The notes under the pieces were generated by a model. The model ran no database searches. It had not been told where the DNA came from and worked only from the letters and a program-made list of their open reading frames with translations. DNA of 64,000 nucleotides. It comes from Histophilus somni. GTDB lineage: Bacteria; Pseudomonadota; Gammaproteobacteria; Enterobacterales; Pasteurellaceae. The stretch is from assembly GCF_014202395.1 (NCBI RefSeq), contig NZ_JACHGQ010000009.1, positions 22,636 to 86,635 of the forward strand, read 5' to 3'. Below, piece by piece: positions 21,152 through 32,151 of this stretch; position 1 is the stretch's first letter, and each line of letters opens with the position of its first letter. Made by a program: the position numbers and the translations under genes.

Positions 21152-21604
21152 ATGTCTAGATATGCAAAAATTTTATTGTTAAACGGTCCTAACTTAAATA
21201 TGTTAGGAAAACGTGAGCCTACACATTATGGCAATCTCTCTTTAGAAGATATTGAACAACGCATGCAAGAATTAGCTCAACAACATCAACTTGAGCTAAG
21301 TTGCTTTCAAGCAAATAGTGAAGAAAAATTAATAGATAAAATTCACCAAAGCTTTCATCTAATCGATTTTATTATTATCAATCCTGCGGCTTATACTCAT
21401 ACCAGTGTTGCATTACGTGATGCTTTGCTATCAGTATCTATTCCTTTTGTAGAAGTTCACTTATCCAATATCCATAGACGAGAACCTTTTCGTCACCACT
21501 CTTATCTTAGTGATATTGCCGAAGGTGTTATTTGCGGATTAGGTGCTCAAGGTTATGAATTTGCATTACAATATGCCTCGAACTATCTAAAGAAAATAAA
21601 ATAA
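21152..21604 (+). CDS. aroQ: 3-dehydroquinate dehydratase, type II
   Basis: Shikimate-pathway enzyme that converts 3-dehydroquinate to 3-dehydroshikimate by the type II mechanism. The 150-residue protein has the active-site lid [18 protein letters not shown] with Arg21 and Tyr26. It also has the substrate loop [17 protein letters not shown] and the histidine segment [17 protein letters not shown]. The order aroQ-accB-accC is conserved in gamma-proteobacteria. Confidence 0.97.
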   Translation: MSRYAKILLLNGPNLNMLGKREPTHYGNLSLEDIEQRMQELAQQHQLELSCFQANSEEKLIDKIHQSFHLIDFIIINPAAYTHTSVALRDALLSVSIPFVEVHLSNIHRREPFRHHSYLSDIAEGVICGLGAQGYEFALQYASNYLKKIK

Positions 21605-21710
21605 TTTGCATAAATTTTACCGAATTTCACAGAAATTTATCGCAAAAATTTATTTTTTCAGGTAATCTCTCGGGCGAAATAATTCATTTTAAATTAACCG
21701 CACTTTTTTA

Positions 21711-21739
21711 TCCTCAATTTTGTCTAAATTGGGGATTTT
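21711..21739 (+). terminator. Terminator after aroQ
   Basis: Stem TCCTCAATTT/AAATTGGGGA (one G-T wobble), loop TGTCT, then TTTTA. Separates aroQ from accB, which must then have its own promoter. Confidence 0.65.
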
Positions 21740-21792
21740 AATGGCGATTTATTTATGAACAGTATTAATTTTAGTTATTTTAGGAAATCATT

Positions 21793-22254
21793 ATGGACGT
21801 TCGTAAAATTAAAAAACTTATCGAATTAGTTGAAGAATCAGGCATTATGGAGCTTGAAATTTCTGAAGGAGAAGAGACCATTCGCATTAATCGTGGCTCC
21901 CCTGTTTCCAATCCTATTCAATATAATGTTCCTGTTACAGCACCTACACCAGTAGTTGCTCCGCCTACAGTGTCGGAAGCAACCGGTACGCCAGTAACAC
22001 AAGTAAATGAAGAACCGTCAGGTCATATTATTCGCTCACCAATGGTCGGTACTTTCTATCGTAGCCCAAGCCCAGAAGCCAAAGCTTTTATTGAAATAGG
22101 ACAACATGTCAAAGTTGGTGATACACTTTGTATTGTCGAGGCTATGAAAATGATGAATAAAATTGAAGCTGATAAAGCGGGAATCATCAAAGCAATTTTA
22201 GTCAATGATGGCGAACCTGTTGAATTTGATGAATCTCTGATTGTAATCGAATAA
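21793..22254 (+). CDS. accB: Biotin carboxyl carrier protein of acetyl-CoA carboxylase
   Basis: Carries biotin in the first step of fatty acid synthesis. The 153 residues comprise a conserved N-terminal region, a Pro/Thr/Val-rich linker (about residues 45-75) and the biotinyl domain. The biotin-accepting Lys119 lies in [11 protein letters not shown]. It is followed after 60 bases by accC, as in E. coli. A small hairpin TAGGAC/GTCCTA (22269-22287) lies in that gap. Confidence 0.97.
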   Translation: MDVRKIKKLIELVEESGIMELEISEGEETIRINRGSPVSNPIQYNVPVTAPTPVVAPPTVSEATGTPVTQVNEEPSGHIIRSPMVGTFYRSPSPEAKAFIEIGQHVKVGDTLCIVEAMKMMNKIEADKAGIIKAILVNDGEPVEFDESLIVIE

Positions 22255-22314
22255 TTATTTTACTTTTATAGGACTTTTACCGTCCTACAACATTATTCCA
22301 AGAGATAGATTCTT

Positions 22315-23661
22315 ATGTTAGAAAAAGTTGTTATTGCCAATCGTGGTGAAATTGCATTACGTATTCTGCGTGCTTGTAAAGAGCTTGGTATAAAAACTGT
22401 TGCAGTACATTCAACAGCCGATCGTGAGTTAAAACATGTTTTATTGGCTGATGAAACTGTTTGTATTGGTCCCGCACCTTCCGCCAAAAGCTATTTGAAT
22501 ATTCCTGCTATTATTGCGGCTGCTGAAGTTACTGGTACAGATGCGATTCACCCCGGCTATGGTTTCTTATCCGAAAATGCGGACTTTGCTGAACAAGTTG
22601 AACGCTCAGGTTTTATTTTTATCGGTCCAACAGCGGATGTTATTCGTTTAATGGGTGATAAAGTTTCTGCAATTAATGCTATGAAAAAAGCCGGTGTTCC
22701 TTGTGTACCCGGATCAGACGGTCCTTTAGGTGCCGATATTAATAAAAATAAAGAAATCGCCAAGCGTATCGGCTATCCAATTATTATTAAAGCCTCCGGT
22801 GGAGGTGGTGGTCGTGGAATGCGTGTTGTACGTGATGAAAAATCATTGGAAGAATCTATCGCTATGACTAAAGCTGAAGCGAAAGCGGCTTTTAATAATG
22901 ATATGGTTTACATGGAAAAATATCTGGAAAATCCACGTCATATTGAAATCCAAGTTTTAGCGGATACACATGGAAATGCCATTTACTTAGCTGAACGTGA
23001 TTGCTCGATGCAACGTCGCCACCAAAAAGTTGTTGAAGAAGCTCCGGCACCGGGTATTTCAGAAGAAACAAGACGTGATATTGGTACTCGTTGTGCTAAT
23101 GCCTGTCTTGAAATTGGCTATCGTGGTGCCGGTACATTTGAGTTCTTATACGAAAATGGTGAATTTTACTTCATCGAAATGAATACTCGCATTCAAGTAG
23201 AACATCCTGTAACCGAGATGATTACCGGTGTTGACCTAGTTAAAGAGCAACTTCGAATCGCAGCAGGATTTCCGCTTTCAATTAAACAAGAAGACATAAA
23301 AGTTAAAGGTCATGCCATCGAATGCCGTATTAATGCAGAAGATCCTAAGACCTTTTTACCATCCCCCGGTAAAGTAACACACTTACATTCTCCGGGTGGT
23401 TTCGGTATTCGTTGGGATTCTCATGTTTATGGTGGATATACAGTGCCACCACATTATGATTCGATGATTGCTAAATTAATTACTTATGGTGATACTCGTG
23501 AAGTAGCGATTCGTCGTATGCAAAATGCATTATCCGAAACTATTATCAATGGTATAAAAACCAATATACCTTTGCATAATTTAATTCTTTCCGATGAAAA
23601 TTTCCAAAAAGGTGGAACAAACATTCACTATCTTGAGAAAAAATTGGGTATGAGAGATTAA
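22315..23661 (+). CDS. accC: Biotin carboxylase subunit of acetyl-CoA carboxylase
   Basis: ATP-grasp enzyme that carboxylates the biotin on AccB. The 448 residues are close to E. coli AccC (449). The N-terminal [20 protein letters not shown], the glycine-rich ATP loop [12 protein letters not shown] and the catalytic [13 protein letters not shown] are present. Followed by a strong terminator, so accBC probably form one transcript. Confidence 0.98.
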   Translation: MLEKVVIANRGEIALRILRACKELGIKTVAVHSTADRELKHVLLADETVCIGPAPSAKSYLNIPAIIAAAEVTGTDAIHPGYGFLSENADFAEQVERSGFIFIGPTADVIRLMGDKVSAINAMKKAGVPCVPGSDGPLGADINKNKEIAKRIGYPIIIKASGGGGGRGMRVVRDEKSLEESIAMTKAEAKAAFNNDMVYMEKYLENPRHIEIQVLADTHGNAIYLAERDCSMQRRHQKVVEEAPAPGISEETRRDIGTRCANACLEIGYRGAGTFEFLYENGEFYFIEMNTRIQVEHPVTEMITGVDLVKEQLRIAAGFPLSIKQEDIKVKGHAIECRINAEDPKTFLPSPGKVTHLHSPGGFGIRWDSHVYGGYTVPPHYDSMIAKLITYGDTREVAIRRMQNALSETIINGIKTNIPLHNLILSDENFQKGGTNIHYLEKKLGMRD

Positions 23662-23693
23662 TATCACTCTCATTGAGTTATAAAAATAAAAGC

Positions 23694-23721
23694 AAAAGTG
23701 GATAATAGTATCCACTTTTTT
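23694..23721 (+). terminator. Terminator after accC
   Basis: Perfect 11-base stem AAAAGTGGATA/TATCCACTTTT with a four-base loop, followed by T residues. Confidence 0.85.
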
Positions 23722-23732
23722 ATGGATAAAAA

Positions 23733-23969
23733 ATGAAAGTACATTACAAACAATCAGCTAAAGAATCTCGCTATGCCTTGTGCTTAACAGTGCTATATCT
23801 TATCGGCTGGTGCATTTTTGCCTATTTACCTGATGAGGCAAGAGGTCCGCTTGGTTTTCCTCTTTGGTTTGAATTGTCTTGCATATACTTTCCCATAGTG
23901 TTTATTATCATCGTGTATTTGTGTATTAAGTTCTTTTTTAAGAATCTATCATTAGGAGAGGAAAAATGA
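23733..23969 (+). CDS. yhdT: YhdT-family (DUF997) small membrane protein
   Basis: Membrane protein of 78 residues with two hydrophobic segments (LCLTVLYLIGWCIFAYL and YFPIVFIIIVYLCIKFFF). YhdT always sits upstream of panF in this gene order and may be an accessory subunit of the symporter. It overlaps the panF start by four bases (ATGA), so translation is coupled. Function is not proven. Confidence 0.88.
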   Translation: MKVHYKQSAKESRYALCLTVLYLIGWCIFAYLPDEARGPLGFPLWFELSCIYFPIVFIIIVYLCIKFFFKNLSLGEEK

Positions 23970-25408
23970 ACATTAATATCATTTTACCTTTGGTTCTCTA
24001 CTTGCTCTTTGTATTCGGCATTGCTTACTATTCCTATCGTCAAAGAAGTCAAGGCAATTTCTTAAGCGAATATTATATTGGTAACCGCTCTATGTCAGGC
24101 TTTGTATTAGCGATGACGACAGCCGCCACTTATGTTGGAGCAGGATCTTTTATAGGCGGACCGGGTGCCGCATATAAATTCGGTTTAGGTTGGGTATTGT
24201 TAGCCATGATCCAAGTTCCGGTAGTCTTGTTTACTTTAGGGGTACTGGGTAAAAAATTAGCCATGCTGGCACGAAAAAATCAAAGTTTAACTGTTAATGA
24301 TATTTTATTCTCTCGTTATAAAAATCCCTATATTATCCTACTGGCAAGCCTTTCATTGCTGTTTTCGTTCTTTATAATGATGTCCGTGCAATTTATCGGC
24401 ATAGGTCGTTTATTAGAAACTACATTACATATCGACTACCACATTTCAGTACTCATTTTTGCTACCACTGTTGGTATTTACACTTTTATAGGAGGCTTTA
24501 GAGCGGTAGTACTGACCGATACTATCCAAGGCCTCATCATGGTTTTGGGAACCTTTTTATTACTGGGCGGTGTCATTTATGCAGGAGGCGGGATTAGCCA
24601 ACTTATTGATCACTTAGCTAAAATTGATCCGCACTTAATCACGCCTTATGGCACTGATGACAGACCGCTTGATTTTACATTTATGGCTTCGTTTTGGGTA
24701 TTAGTCTGCTTTGGGTTACTAGGTTTACCTCATACAGTTGTGCGTGCTATTGCCTATAAGAATAGTAAGGCATTACATAGCGGTATTATTATCGGTACAA
24801 TCGTCATCGCTGTACTAATGCTCGGAATACATTTAGCCGGTGCTTTAGGGCGTGCTGTAATTCCAACCTTAGATGTAAGTGATAAAATTATTCCTACTTT
24901 GATGATACAAGTATTACCACCTGTAGTTGCTGGTATTTTTCTTGCCGCACCAATGGCGGCAATTATGTCATCTGTTGACTCTACATTAATCCAAATGTCC
25001 TCTACTTTGATTAAAGATCTATATTTACGTTTTTACCCCGCTCAAATACACAATGAAACCGGAATAAAACGCCTATCAATATTAACAACTTTATTTCTAA
25101 CCTTACTCGTTACCATAGCAACCTTAAATCCGCCTGATATGTTGATCTGGTTAAATTTATTTGCTTTAGGTGGACTGGAAACCACATTTCTATGGGTTAT
25201 GTTATTTGGCCTATATTGGAAAAAAGCTAACGCTTATGGTGCTATTAGTTCAATGTTAGTCGGGCTAATAAGTTACATATTACTTACCGCTCTTGACATA
25301 AAATTATTTAATTTCCACGCTATTATTCCCGCTTTATTATTTGGCTTAATTGCATTCTTATTGGGAAATCAAGTAGGAAATAAATTGATTAAAAATAAGG
25401 AAAAATAA
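23966..25408 (+). CDS. panF: Sodium/pantothenate symporter PanF
   Basis: Sodium:solute symporter family protein of 480 residues (E. coli 483) with about 13 membrane segments. It imports pantothenate for CoA synthesis. Family motifs include TTAATYVGAGSFIGGPGAAY near the N-terminus and FLAAPMAAIMSSVDSTLIQM, which carries sodium-site residues. Translationally coupled to yhdT. Its stop codon directly touches the prmA start. Confidence 0.95.
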   Translation: MNINIILPLVLYLLFVFGIAYYSYRQRSQGNFLSEYYIGNRSMSGFVLAMTTAATYVGAGSFIGGPGAAYKFGLGWVLLAMIQVPVVLFTLGVLGKKLAMLARKNQSLTVNDILFSRYKNPYIILLASLSLLFSFFIMMSVQFIGIGRLLETTLHIDYHISVLIFATTVGIYTFIGGFRAVVLTDTIQGLIMVLGTFLLLGGVIYAGGGISQLIDHLAKIDPHLITPYGTDDRPLDFTFMASFWVLVCFGLLGLPHTVVRAIAYKNSKALHSGIIIGTIVIAVLMLGIHLAGALGRAVIPTLDVSDKIIPTLMIQVLPPVVAGIFLAAPMAAIMSSVDSTLIQMSSTLIKDLYLRFYPAQIHNETGIKRLSILTTLFLTLLVTIATLNPPDMLIWLNLFALGGLETTFLWVMLFGLYWKKANAYGAISSMLVGLISYILLTALDIKLFNFHAIIPALLFGLIAFLLGNQVGNKLIKNKEK

Positions 25409-26299
25409 ATGGCTTGGGTACAACTTCGTTTAAACAGTACAAATGAAAAAGCAGAAAAAATCAGTGAATATTTAGATCATCTAGGTGCGGTGTCCGTTAC
25501 GTTTATGGACAGCCAAGACACACCGATTTTTGAACCGCTACCGGGGGAAACCCGTCTGTGGGGAAATACCGATGTGATTGCCTTGTTTGATGCAAAAACC
25601 AATATGCAACAAATTGTCCGCCTATTGCAACAAAAAAATCATCTTGATGAAAATACTGCTTATAAAATCGAACAAATTGAAGATAAAGATTGGGAAAGAG
25701 AATGGATGGATAATTTCCATCCAATGAAATTTGGAAAACGCCTATGGATTTGTCCTAGCTGGCGTGAAATACCTGACGAAAATGCGATAAATGTCATGCT
25801 TGATCCCGGTTTGGCTTTTGGTACAGGCACACATCCGACGACCGCACTTTGTTTAGAATGGTTAGACAGCTTAGATTTAACAGGAAAAACTGTGATTGAT
25901 TTCGGTTGTGGTTCAGGTATTTTAGCCATTGCTGCCCTTAAATTAGGTGCAAAAAGTGCGGTCGGAATTGACATTGATCCACAAGCTATTCTCGCCAGTT
26001 ATAACAATGCTGAACAAAATGGTGTAGCAGAGCGTTTACAATTATTTTTATCAGAAGAAAAACCAACCGATTTACAAGCAGATGTGGTGATTGCCAATAT
26101 TCTTGCCGGTCCGTTGAAAGAGCTTTACCCGATAATCAGCAATTTAGTCAAACCACAAGGTGATTTGGGCTTATCCGGTATTCTATCTACACAAGCAGAC
26201 TCCGTTTGTGAAGCCTATCAAGGGAAATTTACTCTTGATCCGATAACTGAACGAGAGGAATGGTGCCGAATTACCGGAAAATTAAACTCATTTGTCTAA
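25409..26299 (+). CDS. prmA: Ribosomal protein L11 methyltransferase
   Basis: SAM-dependent enzyme that trimethylates ribosomal protein L11. The 296 residues (E. coli 293) have the L11-binding N-terminal domain, the SAM motif [18 protein letters not shown] and the family sequence [20 protein letters not shown]. It starts immediately after the panF stop. Two uptake signals lie within it (25841-25849 and 25954-25962). Confidence 0.97.
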   Translation: MAWVQLRLNSTNEKAEKISEYLDHLGAVSVTFMDSQDTPIFEPLPGETRLWGNTDVIALFDAKTNMQQIVRLLQQKNHLDENTAYKIEQIEDKDWEREWMDNFHPMKFGKRLWICPSWREIPDENAINVMLDPGLAFGTGTHPTTALCLEWLDSLDLTGKTVIDFGCGSGILAIAALKLGAKSAVGIDIDPQAILASYNNAEQNGVAERLQLFLSEEKPTDLQADVVIANILAGPLKELYPIISNLVKPQGDLGLSGILSTQADSVCEAYQGKFTLDPITEREEWCRITGKLNSFV

Positions 26300-26390
26300 T
26301 TCATTTATATGATTTTATACAAAAAATAAAAGTAAATGATATAAAATTTAACCAATATCAAAAAAATGTAATTTGTATAAAAAATATTCT

Positions 26391-26425
26391 TTGCAAATGA
26401 CTTAAAAGTGCGTATCATAACGCAC
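26391..26425 (+). promoter_or_regulatory. Candidate dusB-fis promoter with overlapping inverted repeat
   Basis: TTGCAA as -35 (26391-26396) and TATCAT as -10 (26413-26418), spacer 16. An inverted repeat GTGCGT/ACGCAC (26408-26413 and 26420-26425) spans the -10. A GC-rich discriminator follows (CACCTTGTCGCC), which would suit growth-rate or stringent control known for fis promoters in E. coli. Inferred by eye. Confidence 0.5.
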
Positions 26426-26485
26426 CTTGTCGCCTTGACTAGCGAAAGCAATAAATCTGATATAGCATAATTTGGAGAAGCAGAA

Positions 26486-27469
26486 GTGCAAATTGGTTCT
26501 TATCAATTAAAAAGTAATGTACTTTTAGCTCCTATGGCAGGCATAACAGATCAGCCTTTTAGAAGGCTTTGTTCTTTTTATGGAGCAGGTTTGACTTGCT
26601 CTGAAATGATGTCAGCCAATCCACAAGTTTGGCATACAGAAAAATCAAGATTGCGTCTTGCCCATCATCAAGATGCGGGAATTAACGCTGTGCAAATTGC
26701 TGGTTCCGATCCGGTTGAGATGGCTCAAGCCGCACAAGTGAATGTAGAATATGGTGCACAGATTATTGACATTAATATGGGGTGCCCAGCTAAAAAAGTG
26801 AACCGTAAATTAGCAGGATCTGCTCTTTTACAATATCCTGACTTAGTTAAAAAAATTCTATATTCGGTAGTCAAAGCGGTAAATGTACCGGTAACATTGA
26901 AGATTAGAACAGGCTGGAATCAAGAGCATCGTAATTGTATCGACATTGCAAAAATTGCTGAACAAGCAGGAATTCAAGCATTAAGCATACATGGACGTAC
27001 ACGTGAATGTTTATTTAATGGAAATGCTGAATATGACAGCATTAAAAAAGTTAAAGAACAAATTTCGATTCCTGTTATTGCTAATGGTGATATAACAACC
27101 GCAAAACAAGCACAAGAAGTTCTCAGTTATACGGGAACAGATGGAATAATGATTGGACGTGGGGCATTAGGTAAACCTTGGCTATTTCAGTCAATAGTAA
27201 GCTTAATCGAAACAGGTATCACTATTCCAGAGCCAAGTTTAGATGAAAAGTGCAGCGTGATTTTGCAACATATTCGTGATCTGCATCAGTTTTATGGTGA
27301 AGATAAAGGATATCGCATAGCTCGTAAGCACGTATCTTGGTATTTAGAGGGAATTCAACCTAATTCCGATTTTAGACAGACTTTTAATGCAATTACGAAT
27401 GCTAAAGCACAACTAATTGCACTAGAAGATTTTTTTAATTTTATTTTATTGGATAAAGAAACATGTTAG
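26486..27469 (+). CDS. dusB: tRNA-dihydrouridine synthase B
   Basis: FMN enzyme that reduces uridines in the D-loop of tRNAs. The 327 residues (E. coli 321) begin at a GTG preceded by GGAGAA. Motifs are [16 protein letters not shown] at the FMN site, the catalytic cysteine in NMGCPAKKV and the C-terminal helical tRNA-binding part. It overlaps fis by seven bases, the conserved dusB-fis operon. Confidence 0.97.
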
Positions 27470-27759
27470 AACAACGTAATCCGGCTGAAGCATTAACTGT
27501 TTCAGTATTAAATTCACAATCTCAAGTAACAAATAAACCACTTCGTGATTCAGTTAAACAAGCATTAAGAAACTATTTATCACAATTAGACGGTCAAGAT
27601 GTGAACGATCTTTATGAATTAGTTTTAGCAGAGGTTGAACACCCTATGTTAGATATGATCATGCAATATACACGTGGTAACCAAACACGTGCGGCAACAA
27701 TGCTGGGCATTAACCGTGGCACTTTACGTAAAAAATTAAAAAAATATGGTATGGGTTAA
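27463..27759 (+). CDS. fis: DNA-binding protein Fis
   Basis: Nucleoid protein that bends DNA, regulates rRNA and growth-phase genes and assists site-specific recombination. The 98-residue length equals E. coli Fis. The C-terminal helix-turn-helix [20 protein letters not shown] is conserved. The N-terminal arms that contact invertases are also present (LTVSVLNSQ). Fis could matter for inversion systems such as the hsd cassettes in this window, but that is speculation. Confidence 0.98.
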
Positions 27760-27778
27760 TTTCCCTTGCTGAAAAAAT

Positions 27779-27805
27779 AAGGTCGCTAATTTGGCGACCT
27801 TTTTT
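27779..27805. terminator. Bidirectional terminator between fis and menC
   Basis: Stem GGTCGC/GCGACC with AA/TT extension, loop of seven, followed by a T-run on the plus strand and a T-rich tail on the minus strand. Confidence 0.85.
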
Positions 27806-27807
27806 AA

Positions 27808-28806
27808 TTACTCTATTTCAATTTTTTTAATAAATTCCGAACTCAAATCTAACAAAGGTAAATCCGAGCCTTGCCAAGAACGTAAAATTTGATAATCCAT
27901 TAAACTTAATGTATCCAACCCCGGAGTAACATTTGGCGTATATTGTTTTGCGATACGAGCTAATTGGGTCAATCCTAAACTGCTTTCAATAGACGAGCTG
28001 ATCACTGCTTTTAAGCCCAATTGATGTGCTTTTTCGATTAATTTAACACAGTCTTGCAACGAACCAATCAAAGTAGGCTTAATTACAATTGCTGCTAAGT
28101 GCGGTTCTTTTTCTAATTTAAATCCTTGTTCTCGAATACTTTCGTCCCAAGCTAACGCTATACCCGTATCCTGTGCAAATTGACGACTATCGTCTTGCGT
28201 TTTACAAGGCTCTTCTAAGAACTGAATACGCTTGCGATGTTCAGGCTTTACATATTTGGCAAACAACTGTGCTTTCGACAACGTCCAACTACGATTAGCA
28301 TCAAGACGCAAATAAAGATCAGGAATTGCTTCTAACAACATATCAGCAATCATACCATCACGATTTGCTTCATACATGCCAACCTTAATTTTAGCTACCT
28401 TCTCCCCCGGAATTTGATTTAATACATCATAAAGCTCATCAGGATCGCCGTAACATAACGGGGCGACTTGATAGTTTCCTTCTTGCACCAATTCTCCTTC
28501 CATTTCAGCCAAAGCACAACTTAAGCCAAAAGCAACAGACGGATATAGCCCTTGCAATGAAAATTTTTGATTTGCAGATCTTGCCTGCACCCACTTTTTT
28601 AACCATTGAACAGTTTGCTCTTTCGCCTGTTCTAGAGTTTCTTGGCTAAATTCAGGCAAAGGGGCAATTTCCCCCCAACCTTCATGCTCACCACATTTTA
28701 TTTGCACAAACAACCCTTCACGTTTCTTCAAAAAGCGATTGCGCAAAATAAGCTGGCTATCCACAGGAATAGCATATTGGTATAAATGAAAAATTCGATT
28801 TGTCAT
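27808..28806 (-). CDS. menC: o-Succinylbenzoate synthase MenC
   Basis: Enolase-superfamily enzyme of menaquinone synthesis, which dehydrates SHCHC to o-succinylbenzoate. The 332 residues include the catalytic lysine motif AKIKVGMYE, the metal-binding LRLDANRSW and LEEP, and the second lysine region [11 protein letters not shown]. The start codon overlaps the stop of a 46-codon membrane peptide gene (TAATG), so the two are translationally coupled. An uptake signal lies near 28090. Confidence 0.93.
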   Translation of the reverse strand: MTNRIFHLYQYAIPVDSQLILRNRFLKKREGLFVQIKCGEHEGWGEIAPLPEFSQETLEQAKEQTVQWLKKWVQARSANQKFSLQGLYPSVAFGLSCALAEMEGELVQEGNYQVAPLCYGDPDELYDVLNQIPGEKVAKIKVGMYEANRDGMIADMLLEAIPDLYLRLDANRSWTLSKAQLFAKYVKPEHRKRIQFLEEPCKTQDDSRQFAQDTGIALAWDESIREQGFKLEKEPHLAAIVIKPTLIGSLQDCVKLIEKAHQLGLKAVISSSIESSLGLTQLARIAKQYTPNVTPGLDTLSLMDYQILRSWQGSDLPLLDLSSEFIKKIEIE

Positions 28807-28946
28807 TACTGTTCACATTGTTGTGTATTGTCATTATAACGACCACCATAATCTAAACAGTGATCTTTTGCATCAAAAATAACGAAAGTGGCAAAAATAC
28901 CTAGCACCACTAAAATCACTAAAAGAAACAACCATTTTTTCAACAT
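28806..28946 (-). CDS. Small single-span membrane peptide upstream of menC
   Basis: Short frame of 46 residues. The N-terminal basic and hydrophobic part ([20 protein letters not shown]) makes one membrane segment. A polar tail with two cysteines follows ([19 protein letters not shown]). The pattern CxDxGGxYxxxxxxC resembles the short exported tails seen in other small enterobacterial and Pasteurellaceae peptides, but I do not recognise a named family. The stop overlaps the menC start as TAATG. Coding is supported by the coupling and the signal-anchor composition. Function unknown. Confidence 0.7.
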   Translation of the reverse strand: MLKKWLFLLVILVVLGIFATFVIFDAKDHCLDYGGRYNDNTQQCEQ

Positions 28947-28967
28947 TATTTTTTCCTCAAACAAGAC

Positions 28968-29008
28968 AAAAGTGCGGTCAAATTTTCCACTATTCTTACC
29001 GCACTTTT
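28968..29008 (-). terminator. Terminator built from a pair of uptake signals, after menB
   Basis: AAAAGTGCGGT and ACCGCACTTTT form an 11-base stem with a 19-base loop, directly downstream of menB on the minus strand. Paired inverted uptake signals serving as terminators are well known in Haemophilus. It separates menB from the small peptide gene and menC. Confidence 0.75.
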
Positions 29009-29019
29009 ACTGATTAAAT

Positions 29020-29877
29020 TTATGGATTTCGCTTAAATTTACTGAAGTCAGGTGCACGTTTTTCATTAAACGCATTGCGTCCTTCCTGCCCTTCTTCCGT
29101 CATATAAAATAACATAGTTGCATTACCTGCCAGCTCCTGTAAACCTGCTTGACCATCACAGTCCGCATTCAAAGCTGCTTTCAAACAACGCAAGGCAATC
29201 GGGCTGTTGCGTAACATTTCACGACACCAACGCACCGTTTCTTTTTCTAAATCAGCGTAAGGTACAACTGTATTGACCAATCCCATTTCCAATGCTTCTT
29301 GGGCATTATATTGACGACATAAAAACCAAATTTCACGTGCTTTTTTCTGTCCAACGATACGAGCCATATAGCTTGCCCCCCAACCACCATCGAATGAGCC
29401 GACTTTGGGACCTGTTTGCCCAAAAATCGCATTTTCCGCTGCAATAGTTAAGTCGCATAACATGTGTAAAACATGTCCACCTCCAATCGCATAACCGGCT
29501 ACCATTGCCACCACAGGTTTTGGACAACTGCGAATATCACGTTGGAAATCCAACACATTTAAATGATGCACACCGCTTTCATCTTTATAGCCACCGTAAT
29601 CACCCCGCACTTTTTGGTCTCCTCCGGAACAGAAAGCTTTTTCCCCTTGACCGGTAAGTATAATTACACCAATTTTTTCATCAAAACGTGCATCGGAAAA
29701 GGCTCGAATCATCTCTTTAACTGTTTGTGGGCGAAAGGCATTACGAACCTCAGGGCGATTAATAGTAATTTTTGCGATACCGTCAGTAGATTTATGATAC
29801 AAAATATCTGTATAACCTGAACTGAAATCCTGCCATTCAACAGGCACATAAAGCACATCATCGTTTGGATTTTGCAT
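29020..29877 (-). CDS. menB: 1,4-Dihydroxy-2-naphthoyl-CoA synthase MenB
   Basis: Crotonase-family enzyme of menaquinone synthesis that closes the naphthoquinone ring from o-succinylbenzoyl-CoA. The 285 residues match E. coli MenB (285). Motifs are [16 protein letters not shown] for the CoA-binding and A-loop region, AVGGGH-like [17 protein letters not shown] for the oxyanion hole and [14 protein letters not shown]. It lies upstream of menC on the same strand. Confidence 0.97.
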   Translation of the reverse strand: MQNPNDDVLYVPVEWQDFSSGYTDILYHKSTDGIAKITINRPEVRNAFRPQTVKEMIRAFSDARFDEKIGVIILTGQGEKAFCSGGDQKVRGDYGGYKDESGVHHLNVLDFQRDIRSCPKPVVAMVAGYAIGGGHVLHMLCDLTIAAENAIFGQTGPKVGSFDGGWGASYMARIVGQKKAREIWFLCRQYNAQEALEMGLVNTVVPYADLEKETVRWCREMLRNSPIALRCLKAALNADCDGQAGLQELAGNATMLFYMTEEGQEGRNAFNEKRAPDFSKFKRNP

Positions 29878-29982
29878 TATTTATTCCTTTTTTATTAAGT
29901 CAATTTGTGGTTGGTATTATAACTTAAATGCCAATAAAAAGTGCGGTCTGTTTTAGTGGAATTTTTATTCTACATAATAAAA

Positions 29983-30010
29983 AAACGCCACAGTTCTATC
30001 CGTGGCGTTT
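29983..30010 (-). terminator. Terminator after eno
   Basis: Nine-base stem AAACGCCAC/GTGGCGTTT with a T-run on the minus strand, 22 bases past the eno stop. Confidence 0.85.
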
Positions 30011-30031
30011 CCAAATTTGAGCAAAAATAAA

Positions 30032-31345
<1,314 letters not shown>

Positions 31346-31572
31346 CTATAGTTAATCTAAAATAAGTATAAAAACTGGCGATATAGTAAAGCTATTTCGT
31401 ATGTTTGTCTTGTAAAAAAGCACTTTTTTTGATTTTAATCCATATAAATTGAAAGAAAAAATACTCTTACATATTTATTTTTGTAATTTTATAAAATTAC
31501 AATTATTTATATTGCCAGTATGGAGAATATTTATTAAAATTCTGCTATGTCATTTAAATAAGGTATAGTTTT

Positions 31573-32151
31573 ATGTTGTTAAGTAATATTGTGGAGATCA
31601 GTAGCGGACAGGCACAGTTTCGTCTTTCCGAAGTCAGTGATCCAATTGCACCTGTTTATACTTATTATGGTCAGGCAAACTTAGAACAAGATCTCTATTT
31701 ATCTGATGGTTCAGCAGTACTTCCTAAAGAAATAAAAACTTTTGATAAAATAACCAGTTTACTTTCCACTGGTGATGTGATTTTTAGTCTGATTTCAGGT
31801 AAGGCAACGATTGTCAGCAAACAACACCAAGGTTTTTTATATACTCAAAATTACGTTAAGTTAATACCTAAAAATCAGATAGATGCCAATTATTTAGTCT
31901 ATTTATTAAACGAAAATGCGGTGGTTAAAAAGCAGTTAAGTCGTGGTTTGCAAGGATCTCAAGTATTGAAATATACGACTAATCAGTTGAAATCATTGAG
32001 ATTACCCAAATTACCCCACTTATCGGAACAACGTTTAATGGGAGAGATTTACCTAAAACAACAAAAATTAGCTTATCTCAAACAACGCATAGCGAATTTA
32101 GAAAAATTACTTGTGTTACACCAATTGCAAAAGCGAGTACAGCATGACTAA
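31573..32151 (+). CDS. Single-domain HsdS-like protein
   Basis: Protein of 192 residues resembling one half of a type I specificity subunit: one target-recognition-like domain (GDVIFSLISGKATIVSKQHQ, QNYVKLIPKNQIDANYLVYL) followed by one helical segment (LSEQRLMGEIYLKQQKLAYL). Full HsdS has two of each. It does not share the repeated DNA of the hsdS gene further on. It overlaps the hsdR start by eight bases, so the two are translationally coupled. It could modulate the hsdR complex or be an independent recognition module. Function is not proven. Confidence 0.65.
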   Translation: MLLSNIVEISSGQAQFRLSEVSDPIAPVYTYYGQANLEQDLYLSDGSAVLPKEIKTFDKITSLLSTGDVIFSLISGKATIVSKQHQGFLYTQNYVKLIPKNQIDANYLVYLLNENAVVKKQLSRGLQGSQVLKYTTNQLKSLRLPKLPHLSEQRLMGEIYLKQQKLAYLKQRIANLEKLLVLHQLQKRVQHD

